Shown: piece after piece, positions 9,296 through 17,047 of the stretch
Position numbering within the stretch: position 1 is the stretch's first letter
Layout of the letters: the number at the start of each line of letters is the position of its first letter
Source of the DNA: Candidatus Macondimonas diazotrophica
Lineage (GTDB): Bacteria > Pseudomonadota > Gammaproteobacteria > UBA5335
Reading direction: 5' to 3'
NCBI RefSeq assembly: GCF_004684205.1
Contig: NZ_SRIO01000002.1
Coordinates: forward strand, 62,001-126,000
Length of the DNA: 64,000 nt
The notes under the pieces: generated by a model
The model's input: the letters and a program-made list of their open reading frames with translations, nothing else
Databases searched by the model: none
Told to the model about the DNA's origin: nothing
Translations under genes and position numbers: made by a program

Positions 9296-9931
9296 TTACT
9301 TCGGGCCTAATTCGACCTCTCTAGGGTCGAGGGTGGCCCGGCTGATCCACGCCCAGCGTGGCGCGGGTCGGCGTTTGGATGGTGGACAGGTCCACCAGAC
9401 GCGCCAGTCTCGCTCAGGCAGACATTCGCTCCATCGAGCCACCGCATGGGCCTCAAGGTCCCCGCCGGGATGACCGGGGTAAGCCATGATGCTTATCGCG
9501 CCATTGTCGCTGAGCCATTGGGTGCATGCTTGCAACGCCATCAAGGTGGTGGTGGGTCGCGTGATGATGCAATGGTTCGATCCAGGCCGGTATCCCAAGT
9601 TGAATACGGCGATTTGCAGCTGACCACGTAATTCCGGGGGCAAAAGGTCAGGCAGACAGGCGTGGTTGCCCTGATGGAGTCGAACGCGGGCTGCGAGATT
9701 GCTGGATAAGAGGCGAGCCCGGGTTTCCGCAATGGCCTCCGGCTGGATGTCGATGGCATGAACTTGGCCATGCGCACTGACCAGTCGTGCCAAATGAACC
9801 GTGTCGTGACCGTTGCCGCAGGTCGCGTCAAGCGCCACATCGCCGGGTTGAACCCATGTAGCCAACCGGCGATGAACGGCACGAATCAACGCTTCAGGGC
9901 GCGGCGAGTCGGGTGGCATAACGGTGCACAT
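9296..9931 (-). CDS. mnmM: MnmM/YtqB-like class I methyltransferase (tRNA wobble uridine)
   Basis: A 211-residue SAM methyltransferase of the rRNA_methylase/YtqB family. Motif I is VALDATCGNGHDTVHLARLV, the acidic strand-2 residue is in VHAIDIQPEAI, and the family-specific FNLGYRPGSNHCIITRP plus MAYPGHPGGDLEA follow; these match YtqB rather than true rRNA methylases. B. subtilis YtqB was renamed MnmM because it methylates nm5s2U to mnm5s2U in tRNA. The gene overlaps the end of the MnmC(o)-like gene by 38 nt (start 9931; ATG 9919 is an alternative), suggesting coupled synthesis and a shared tRNA-modification role. Confidence 0.78.
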   Translation of the reverse strand: MCTVMPPDSPRPEALIRAVHRRLATWVQPGDVALDATCGNGHDTVHLARLVSAHGQVHAIDIQPEAIAETRARLLSSNLAARVRLHQGNHACLPDLLPPELRGQLQIAVFNLGYRPGSNHCIITRPTTTLMALQACTQWLSDNGAISIMAYPGHPGGDLEAHAVARWSECLPERDWRVWWTCPPSKRRPAPRWAWISRATLDPREVELGPK

Positions 9932-10970
9932 CCACTGCAGCGGGAAGGGGGGCGCCGCCCGTCAGGTGTCGGGTCAGCTGCTGCGCGCTATCAGGCGCAC
10001 GGAGGATGCCGCGGCTGCCCAGTCCGTTGAAGATGGCGAGCCAAGACCACCTCGGGTGGCGGCCCAGGACCGGCTCACGATCGGGTGTTGCCATGCGGGT
10101 TCCGGCGTGATGGGCGAGCACATCGATCGTTAGCGGAACAGTGACATGATCCTGTAGTCGCTGGAGCAGCTGATGCCGTCCAGCGTTCGTCGGCCCGGCG
10201 GCGGAATGTCCGGGTTGATGGGTTGCGCCGAGCCAATAGCGGCGCTCTCCAAGAGGAAGCAGCGTGATCCCGGCGCTGACGGCAGTGGACCACTCCGCCG
10301 AGAGCCGAACAATCAGGCTTTCGCCGCCATTAGGTTGAAGTGGCAATCCGTCCCAGTAGGGATTACGGGTGATGCCGGCGCCTTCGCACGACAGCACGCA
10401 GCCGACCGGACGGCCGCGCCACATGATGCAGCCATTTCGCGGATCGATGCGGCACCAATCGAATGGATCCGGAAGTTGATGGCCATAGGCGTCGACTCGT
10501 CCGGCTGCCGATGCCAACATGGTTGGAAGATCCAATCGCCAGGCGTTGTGGATTTCCAAGCCGCCGAATGGTGCCCTGAATTCGGCAATGGGCGGTGTTT
10601 CGAACCATGGCCCCAGCCACGGATGGCGAGTCGATTGCGCGCGAGCGCGTTCGGAAGCGCTTTGGCACAGACGGTGCACGCTCGTCGGCGTAATCAAGGA
10701 GTGGCCCAGTTCGTGGCCTAATCGTTCATAATACTGGCGGGCGGCCGTGGATCGTGCAATGAGATCGCGCATGGGCGCCAGGCGCGGTGCGGTGAACGGG
10801 TTCATGAGTCCCCCGGCCGCGTGCGAGGCACTGGGCCGGCCGGCTGCGGTAACCATGGTGATCCGGTGTCCAGCGCGGCTGAGTTCCAATGCCATCAGCG
10901 CGCCGGATAGTCCGCTCCCGACGATTAGGGTATCGATGGGCGCCGCAGTGGGTCGGACGTTTTTCTGCAT
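9894..10970 (-). CDS. FAD-dependent oxidoreductase resembling the MnmC C-terminal domain, MnmC(o)
   Basis: A 358-residue DAO-fold flavoprotein. It has the FAD dinucleotide motif VGSGLSGALMALELSRAGH near the N-terminus, HAAGGLMNPFTAPRL at about residue 50, and the C-terminal blocks HHAGTRMATPDREPVLGR and FNGLGSRGILRAPDSAQQL. The last two align closely with the MnmC oxidoreductase domain (ALGSRGL...AP), which removes carboxymethyl from cmnm5U to give nm5U. No methyltransferase domain is fused; instead the overlapping downstream gene is MnmM-like. Glycine oxidase ThiO is a related alternative, but the GSRG block and the partner favour tRNA modification. Confidence 0.75.
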   Translation of the reverse strand: MQKNVRPTAAPIDTLIVGSGLSGALMALELSRAGHRITMVTAAGRPSASHAAGGLMNPFTAPRLAPMRDLIARSTAARQYYERLGHELGHSLITPTSVHRLCQSASERARAQSTRHPWLGPWFETPPIAEFRAPFGGLEIHNAWRLDLPTMLASAAGRVDAYGHQLPDPFDWCRIDPRNGCIMWRGRPVGCVLSCEGAGITRNPYWDGLPLQPNGGESLIVRLSAEWSTAVSAGITLLPLGERRYWLGATHQPGHSAAGPTNAGRHQLLQRLQDHVTVPLTIDVLAHHAGTRMATPDREPVLGRHPRWSWLAIFNGLGSRGILRAPDSAQQLTRHLTGGAPLPAAVDVHRYATRLAAP

Positions 10971-11150
10971 GTACTGAGCCTGGCTCTGATGCGCGATGTG
11001 AGGCCGTGATTGGTTACCATGGGCCGTATACGAAGAACGGGCTCGATGGTGCCCCGATTCCCGCCAACCGCACGGATGCCGTCACGATAGGGCGGTCGTA
11101 GGCGATCGGCGGGCCAATTTTAACTGGACTGAGTGGGACGGACACACCGT

Positions 11151-11927
11151 ATGACCGAATGGCTGATGTGGGTGAACAATCCGGAAGCCTGGGTGGCCTT
11201 GGTAACCCTGATTCTTCTGGAAATCGTGTTGGGAATCGACAACATCGTCTTCATTTCCATCCTGTCCGATCGGCTGCCTGCCAACCAGCGGCCCCGTGCG
11301 CGTCAGCTGGGTCTGTTGGTTGCACTGGTCACACGTATCCTGCTGCTGTTGTCGTTAGCGTGGATGGTGCGGCTGACCAAGCCACTTTTCTCGATCGCCG
11401 GTTTCGAGCTGGCTGGGCGTGATCTGATTCTATTGGGTGGTGGGTTGTTCTTGCTCGTCAAGGCGACTTTGGAGATCTACGACAAACTCGAAGGCGCTGA
11501 AGGCGACCGCGATGCCAAAGCCATGGGCGGGTTTGCTGCCGTGATTCTCCAGATCGGGATCATGGATATCGTGTTCTCGCTGGACTCCGTGATCACGGCG
11601 GTCGGCATGGTCAATGATATCCCCGTCATGGTGATCGCAGTCATGGTGGCTGTCTTGTTCATGCTGGTGGCGGTCAATCCGATAAGTAATTTCATTGACC
11701 AACATCCATCGGTAAAGATTCTGGCGCTGAGTTTCCTGATCATGATCGGCATGGTGCTCGTGGCTGAAGGACTCTCGTTCCATGTACCCAAGGGTTACAT
11801 CTATTTCGCCATGGCGTTCTCGATATTCGTCGAGATGATCAACATTCGCATTAAAAGCGCGCGAGCCGTGGAGCCTGTGGAGTTGCGGCAACCCTACAGC
11901 GACCATCCACGGGATTCGTCCCGATAG
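11151..11927 (+). CDS. TerC family integral membrane protein
   Basis: A 258-residue polytopic membrane protein (about seven segments). It shows the TerC signatures LEIVLGIDNIVFISILSDRLP and IMDIVFSLDSVITAVGMV, whose acidic residues within the membrane are thought to handle metal ions. Members of this branch (YgdQ/YoaE) have been linked to Mn2+ export or loading of exported enzymes. The chosen start at 11151 gives the usual MTEWLMWVNNPEAW N-terminus; a GTG at 11133 is less likely. The HAD phosphatase gene starts 18 bp downstream, so the two are probably co-transcribed. Confidence 0.9.
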   Translation: MTEWLMWVNNPEAWVALVTLILLEIVLGIDNIVFISILSDRLPANQRPRARQLGLLVALVTRILLLLSLAWMVRLTKPLFSIAGFELAGRDLILLGGGLFLLVKATLEIYDKLEGAEGDRDAKAMGGFAAVILQIGIMDIVFSLDSVITAVGMVNDIPVMVIAVMVAVLFMLVAVNPISNFIDQHPSVKILALSFLIMIGMVLVAEGLSFHVPKGYIYFAMAFSIFVEMINIRIKSARAVEPVELRQPYSDHPRDSSR

Positions 11928-11945
11928 GACTGGACTGGAACGGCC

Positions 11946-12725
11946 GTGGAACGGCATTTGCCTGCAGTTCGAGGATGTGTACTGGACCTGAGTGGTGTGC
12001 TGCACGTCGGCAGCACACCACTGCCCGGGGCCCGCGAAGCATTGGCACAACTGCGGCGTTTGCCATTGGCGTTGCGGTTTTTGACCAACACCAGTCGAAC
12101 GCCCCATGCGGTTTTGCTGGATCACCTCGCGCGGATGGGTTTCGATATTCCGGCGGCCGAATTGCTCACCGCGCCATTGGCGACACGGGCCGTTCTGGAA
12201 AGACGGTGTCTGCGCCCCTATTTTCTGATTCATCCACACCTTCGGCCCGATTTCGTTGGCTTGAACACGCGGATGCCGAATGCCGTCGTTGTGGGTGATG
12301 CCGGCCGATATTTTACCTACCGCCGGCTGAACACGGCGCTGCGCTTGCTGGTGGATGGGGCGCCTCTGATTGCCATTGCGAACAACCGCTACTTCATGAG
12401 TGACGATGGATTGAACTTGGATGCCGGGGCTTTCGTCGCCGGCCTCGAGTATGCCGCGGGTTGTAGAGCCGAGACATTGGGCAAACCTGCCCCCGGTATT
12501 TTTCTCGAAGCGTGCGCTCAAATGGGTCTTCCGCCTGCATCGGTCATGATGGTCGGAGATGATGTCCAGGCCGATGTGCTGGGCGCACTCGATGCCGGCT
12601 TGCAAGCGGTCTTGGTGCGAACTGGCAAGTTTCGCGAGACGGATTTACAGCAACTGGGGGGACGTGCCCCGGTGCATGATGATCTGAAGCGCCTCGTCAA
12701 CGCCCTATCGGCTGCGATGGGGTAA
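11946..12725 (+). CDS. HAD-superfamily phosphatase, LHPP-like subclass IIA
   Basis: A 259-residue HAD phosphatase. Motif I reads VLDLSGVLHVG: the usual second aspartate of DxD is serine, which is characteristic of the LHPP (phospholysine/phosphohistidine phosphatase) group rather than a defect. Motif II is FLTNTSR, the lysine motif is in LGKPAPGIF and motif IV is MVGDDVQADVLGA. The start is a GTG at 11946, close behind the terC stop. Substrate is unknown; broad phosphatase or pyrophosphatase action is known for the family. Confidence 0.82.
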   Translation: MERHLPAVRGCVLDLSGVLHVGSTPLPGAREALAQLRRLPLALRFLTNTSRTPHAVLLDHLARMGFDIPAAELLTAPLATRAVLERRCLRPYFLIHPHLRPDFVGLNTRMPNAVVVGDAGRYFTYRRLNTALRLLVDGAPLIAIANNRYFMSDDGLNLDAGAFVAGLEYAAGCRAETLGKPAPGIFLEACAQMGLPPASVMMVGDDVQADVLGALDAGLQAVLVRTGKFRETDLQQLGGRAPVHDDLKRLVNALSAAMG

Positions 12726-12990
12726 GTGATTCTCGGCCGCTTCTTTCCCAGTCCGACACGATACGCCCTGCAGGGTGGCGCTAGTGCTGACCCATGGCGG
12801 CTCCAAGTGTCTCCAAAAGCAGACGCGTGGCGTGCGAGTGGCGGTCCTTGCTAGGGTCCCCCTTCATGTCTAGCGACGACTGCCGATGCAGTGAAAAGGC
12901 GCGGTATGAATAACGGTGCCGCAGGCTCGATTCCTTCGGTCATGAAACCGTGTCCCAGAATCGAGAATTACGAGAAGTAGAGTAGATGCG

Positions 12991-14232
12991 ATGAGCACAG
13001 CCGTTCTTTTCAATCTGCCCGGTGCGGCCGGACATATCAACCCCACCGTTGGGTTGGTGTCTGAACTGATCGCTCGCGGCGAGCGGGTCATCTATTACGC
13101 GGGAGAAGACAGTCGCCTGCAATTCGAGGCGCTGGGCGCGACGTTTCGCACCTATCATCCATTTTTCGAGTATCAGCATAGTGCAGAGGTGGCCACTTCC
13201 TTGGGCGCAGCGACCTTCATGATGCTGGATCATGCCGAACGTGCCCTGACCGGCCTGGTCGAAGTGATGGAGAAAGACAAGCCAGATTATATTCTCTACG
13301 ACTCCTGCTGCATGTTTGGAAAATATTTGGCCAAGCGGCTGGGTGTCCCGGGAATTTGTCTGGTCACCACGATCGTCAGTTCACCACTGTTGCTCATGAG
13401 CGATCCAGCGCTGCTGATGAAGGTCGCCCGGGATATCACCATGATGACGCCGCAGGTTTTGCGCACTCGGCGCCGTGTGATAAATCTGTTGAAATCCGTC
13501 GGCGTGAAATATCGCAATTTGATTCATCATGGCTTCGATATCTTTATCAATGAAGGCGATCTGAATCTCGTTTTTCTGGGGCCGGCATCCCAGCCCATGC
13601 CGAAAATGCTGAAGAAGCACTATGTCCTAGTGGGTGCATCCATCCCGGAAGGGCGCGATCCAGCCATGGACCTGCCCGCCAACTGGGGGGGCAGGACACC
13701 CTTGGTGTATGTCTCCTTGGGAACGGTCCATAACGCCAAGCAGGATTTTTACCTCAAATGTTTCAAGGCGTTGGCCGATCTGCCGTGCAAAGTCGTCATG
13801 TCGGTCGGCAAAAACACGGATATCGCTGCGCTGGGTCCAATTCCCGCCAATTTCCTGGTTCGCAATCGCGTACCGCAACTGGACATCCTCAAGCGCGCGC
13901 AGGTGTTCGTGAGCCACGGTGGCATGAACAGCATCAATGAAAGCACCTATTTCGGCGTGCCGCTGGTCATGGTGCCGCAACAGTTCGAGCAGGCCTTCAA
14001 TGCACGCCGTATTCGCAAGCAAGGTGCGGGGCTCATGATCAAGCCCGAGCATCTCACGGTGGAGAATCTTCGTGCTGCGGTGAATGACATCCTCACCCAC
14101 GAGCATTACCAGCGTAACGCCTCCCGATTGAGCCGGCAGATTCGGGCGCTGGGCGGGCATGTCGGTGCAGCGGACGAAATTCTGCGGTTCACGCATGGTG
14201 ATGCGCGGCCGAGCCTCCGCAAAACTGCCTGA
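12991..14232 (+). CDS. GT1 (MGT/UGT-like) glycosyltransferase
   Basis: A 413-residue GT-B enzyme. The N-terminal acceptor domain begins FNLPGAAGHINPTVGLVSELI, with the catalytic histidine in the GH-x-NP motif. The C-terminal donor domain carries VYVSLGTVHN and the PSPG-like box VSHGGMNSINESTYFGVPLVMVPQQFEQ that binds nucleotide sugar. This matches macrolide/sterol/zeaxanthin-type glycosyltransferases that decorate small hydrophobic acceptors. It overlaps the next membrane-protein gene. The nearby acyl-CoA and glycosidase genes hint at a glycolipid, but the acceptor is unknown. Confidence 0.88.
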   Translation: MSTAVLFNLPGAAGHINPTVGLVSELIARGERVIYYAGEDSRLQFEALGATFRTYHPFFEYQHSAEVATSLGAATFMMLDHAERALTGLVEVMEKDKPDYILYDSCCMFGKYLAKRLGVPGICLVTTIVSSPLLLMSDPALLMKVARDITMMTPQVLRTRRRVINLLKSVGVKYRNLIHHGFDIFINEGDLNLVFLGPASQPMPKMLKKHYVLVGASIPEGRDPAMDLPANWGGRTPLVYVSLGTVHNAKQDFYLKCFKALADLPCKVVMSVGKNTDIAALGPIPANFLVRNRVPQLDILKRAQVFVSHGGMNSINESTYFGVPLVMVPQQFEQAFNARRIRKQGAGLMIKPEHLTVENLRAAVNDILTHEHYQRNASRLSRQIRALGGHVGAADEILRFTHGDARPSLRKTA

Positions 14233-14776
14233 GCAGGTCAAAGGCCAACGCGCTAGCGCTGTGGGCCGTGAGACCGTGCATTTCAGCGAACGCCTGTGGG
14301 CTTTCGCGGTCACGCTGGGATTGGTCGTGACCCTGCTGGCCGCGCAGCTTTTCACGACCATGATGCAGATTGGTCTGTTTCACGTATTCCGTCTGCGGAT
14401 CGACGCCATCGTGTTCGGGGCGACAATTGCAGGACCTGAAATATCGCTTCTCCCCTGGCTGATTGGTGCCGGAGCCTACATGCTGGTGGCCTTCCGGCAT
14501 TGGAAGCGCTTGCTGTGGTGCGCAGCGCCCGTCGCACTCATGCTGTTGGGTGACGGGTTGAGTGGCTTGCGGGGTCTACGGGCTGAATCAGCTGGCGCAG
14601 CAGCCGGCATCGGCTGGGTGCTGGAGTTCGCGGGCGGGATCCAGTTTGCAGTTGGCGGTAATCTCCCGGCAACAGCTGGATTCATCATCGGATTTATCGT
14701 GATGATGAAGAAGCTTCTCTTCGATCTGCTGGTTGCGCAGCCGATCCCGCATCCCGTTCAACTTCGCGAGCGATGA
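14195..14776 (+). CDS. Putative membrane protein, unknown function
   Basis: No family recognised. From ATG 14195 (which overlaps the GT1 gene by 38 nt) the 193-residue product has a hydrophilic start, then about four membrane segments: AFAVTLGLVVTLLAAQLF, the ISLLPWLIGAGAYMLVAF region, LLWCAAPVALMLLGDGL and a C-terminal FIIGFIVMMKKLLFDLLV. No ribosome site is clear and the start could also be 14201 or later. The C-terminal 83 nt overlap the 3' end of the convergent glycosidase. Coupling with the glycosyltransferase suggests a related role, which is inference. Confidence 0.6.
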   Translation: MVMRGRASAKLPEQVKGQRASAVGRETVHFSERLWAFAVTLGLVVTLLAAQLFTTMMQIGLFHVFRLRIDAIVFGATIAGPEISLLPWLIGAGAYMLVAFRHWKRLLWCAAPVALMLLGDGLSGLRGLRAESAGAAAGIGWVLEFAGGIQFAVGGNLPATAGFIIGFIVMMKKLLFDLLVAQPIPHPVQLRER

Positions 14777-15893
14777 GGCTTCGATAGCGCTGCCATGCGG
14801 CTTTGGGCGTTCGATCGGATGTGACCAAGCCGAAATATCGTTCGCGTCCCGCCTCATTGCGGTTATCCAAATACTGGTAGAAGAAGATGCCGATCGCACC
14901 GGCTTGACGGCTGGCCTGACTCACGGCCTCGAGGTAGTCCGCCTGCAGGGTTTCGGTCCAGGGCGGCTTTTCGGTGTGCATGCCGGTTTCCAGAATGAGG
15001 ATGGGCCGTCCGCCGCTGGCTTGACGCGCGCGTGCGATTTGGCCCTTGATGCTGTCGACCAGTGCCAGATCGGGAACAAAACCCGCCGGATAGGTGTGGA
15101 TTCCGACCACATCGTAGTCGATCAGGCGGTTCATGCGTTCGATGCCGGATTCGAAAAAGGCCAACGGTGTGACGCTGATGATCAGCTCAGCCCCAGGGGC
15201 CTGGGTGTGTACGGCATGAGCGAGTGTCTGCATCACCCGATTCATGAAATCCGGCGTCCAAACGCCGACACGCCAGCCGATGAGACTGTGGACGTTGGGG
15301 ATGTTGAACTCGTTTTCCACCGCGAAGCTGTGGATCCGATCCGCGAAGTGGCGGGTGGTTGCTTCGGCATAGTCTTCCAAGGCAGCAAGATAGTCCGCTT
15401 CGTCCAGATTCCGCGTCCAAGCTGGCGCGATCGGGCGGTTGCCATTGTAACCGGCGCCAATTTTCCCGACGACCGCGAGACCGCGTTGGCGCGCGGCATC
15501 CACGAGGAGGTCGAAGAAAGCGAAATCAAAGGGCGATTGCGGATCGGGCTGAATGCGGGACCACGCCAGATCGATGCTTAGCCACCGAATGCCCGCATCG
15601 GCCATTCGGTCAATGTCGGAAAGCGTCAGTTCGTAACCGGGCAGATCGACATGATAGGCCACCAATCCCCACCGAAAAGGCGGTTCCGCAGCATCGCCAG
15701 CAGGCGTGAGTCGCTGCGAGTCGACGCCCAGGCTTGCATGCGAGAATCCCAGCAGGATCGCGACCGCCAGGTGGCGGAGTCGTTGCTGGATTTGGAGCCC
15801 CCTTTCCTGCCGTAGCGGACGGAGCGAACGGAAGAGTCGCGGCAAGCCGGAAAGCGGGATGCGACCCGGGAGCCGCATCCCGCCAAGACTCAC
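14694..15893 (-). CDS. Exported clan GH-A glycoside hydrolase (paralogue 2)
   Basis: A 399-residue paralogue of the protein at 6295-7407, collinear along the whole barrel: WGLVAYHVDLPGYEL, WLSIDLAWSRIQPD, the acid/base glutamate in FAVENEFNIP, the nucleophile in LILETGMHT and GIFFYQYLDN. The open frame begins with a GTG at 15893 that overlaps the acyl-CoA dehydrogenase stop (GTGA), so translation may be coupled. However, the signal-like segment (RLRHLAVAILLGFSHASLG) begins only near residue 38, and an AAAGGGGG site at 15798-15805 precedes an in-frame ATC at 15791-15789, exactly where paralogue 1 has its GTG. Substrate unknown. Confidence 0.8.
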   Translation of the reverse strand: MSLGGMRLPGRIPLSGLPRLFRSLRPLRQERGLQIQQRLRHLAVAILLGFSHASLGVDSQRLTPAGDAAEPPFRWGLVAYHVDLPGYELTLSDIDRMADAGIRWLSIDLAWSRIQPDPQSPFDFAFFDLLVDAARQRGLAVVGKIGAGYNGNRPIAPAWTRNLDEADYLAALEDYAEATTRHFADRIHSFAVENEFNIPNVHSLIGWRVGVWTPDFMNRVMQTLAHAVHTQAPGAELIISVTPLAFFESGIERMNRLIDYDVVGIHTYPAGFVPDLALVDSIKGQIARARQASGGRPILILETGMHTEKPPWTETLQADYLEAVSQASRQAGAIGIFFYQYLDNRNEAGRERYFGLVTSDRTPKAAWQRYRSLIAREVERDAGSAAQPADRREASSSSR

Positions 15894-17035
15894 GCCGCAG
15901 CAGCCATCAAGTCGGCATACCGCTTGAGGTGGAAGTCAGTGGTTCCGAACTGCGAGCAGAACATGGTCAGCCGGCGGAAGTAATGACCGATATCCAGTTC
16001 TTCGGTCATGCCGATGCCGCCATGCATCTGAACTGCCTGCTGGGCGATAAGACGCGCTTTTTCGCCCACGAACTGCTTGGCAGCTGATACCGCCATGCGT
16101 CGCGCGACCGGATCGGAATCCGTCACTTTCAGGCTGGCCATCAGCACCATGGAGCGGCATGCTTCCACAGCGGTGAACAGATCCACCGCGCGATGCTGCA
16201 GCGCCTGGAAGGAGCCGATGGGGACGCCGAACTGCTTGCGGGTCTTGAGGTAGTCGACCGTTTTGCGCATTGCGGCGTGCATGGCACCCAGGGCATCGGC
16301 GCAGGCCGCCACAGTGGCATGATCGACTGCTTCGTCGAGCGCATCGAAGCCGGCACCTTCGCTGCCGACCAGTGCATCGGCGTTGACCTGAACGTTGTTC
16401 AGCCGCACGTTGCCAGCGTGGCTGCCGTCCATTGTGCGAAAGCCTTTGATCTCGACACCTGCCGCTTTGGTATCGACCAGGAACAGCGAGATCCCGTTCG
16501 TGTCCAGGCGCTCTCCACTGGTCCGGGCAGAGACGATCAGCACATCCGCGGAAGCGGCGCCCAGCACGACGGCCTTTTCACCGTTGAGTACATAGCCTGC
16601 GCCGTTCTTTTCGGCGCGGGTCTGGACATCGGCGGTGTTGAAACGGCTTTCCTGCTCGGTGTAGGCCACGGCGAGCAGCTTTTCCCCGCCAATCAACGCG
16701 GGAATCAGGCTTTCTTTCTGCGCATCACTGCCGTTGCGCGCAATCAGGCCGCCGGCGAGCACGATGGCGCTGAGGTAGGGTTCGAGCACCATGCCGGTGC
16801 CGAATGCTTCCATGACCTGAACGATGTCGACGATGCCGCCGCCCAAGCCGCCTTGCTCTTCGGCGAAGGGAATGCCCAGCCAGCCCATATCCGCGAACTG
16901 TTGCCAATGAGCTCGGCTGAATCCATTTTCTTCGGCCAGAACCTTCTTGCGTGCATCGAAGCTGTAATCATTGCGGATGAACTTGTCGACCGCGTTGCGA
17001 ATGAGCTTTTGTTCTTCAGACAGATTGAAATCCAT
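15890..17035 (-). CDS. Acyl-CoA dehydrogenase (second of a pair)
   Basis: A 381-residue FAD enzyme that introduces an alpha-beta double bond into acyl-CoA. The N-terminal helical domain (MDFNLSEEQKLIRNAVDKFI), the middle beta domain with VAYTEQESRFNTADVQ and the C-terminal helical domain with MHGGIGMTEELDIGHYFRRLTMF are all present. The usual glutamate base of other ACADs is not obvious near GIGMTEE, and the first motif (YTEQESR) is looser than in the upstream partner. The gene follows the other dehydrogenase by 12 bp. Paired, diverged ACADs of this type often form heteromers for steroid side chains or unusual acyl-CoAs; that is inference here. Confidence 0.88.
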   Translation of the reverse strand: MDFNLSEEQKLIRNAVDKFIRNDYSFDARKKVLAEENGFSRAHWQQFADMGWLGIPFAEEQGGLGGGIVDIVQVMEAFGTGMVLEPYLSAIVLAGGLIARNGSDAQKESLIPALIGGEKLLAVAYTEQESRFNTADVQTRAEKNGAGYVLNGEKAVVLGAASADVLIVSARTSGERLDTNGISLFLVDTKAAGVEIKGFRTMDGSHAGNVRLNNVQVNADALVGSEGAGFDALDEAVDHATVAACADALGAMHAAMRKTVDYLKTRKQFGVPIGSFQALQHRAVDLFTAVEACRSMVLMASLKVTDSDPVARRMAVSAAKQFVGEKARLIAQQAVQMHGGIGMTEELDIGHYFRRLTMFCSQFGTTDFHLKRYADLMAAAA

Positions 17036-17047
17036 ATCAGCGTATCC

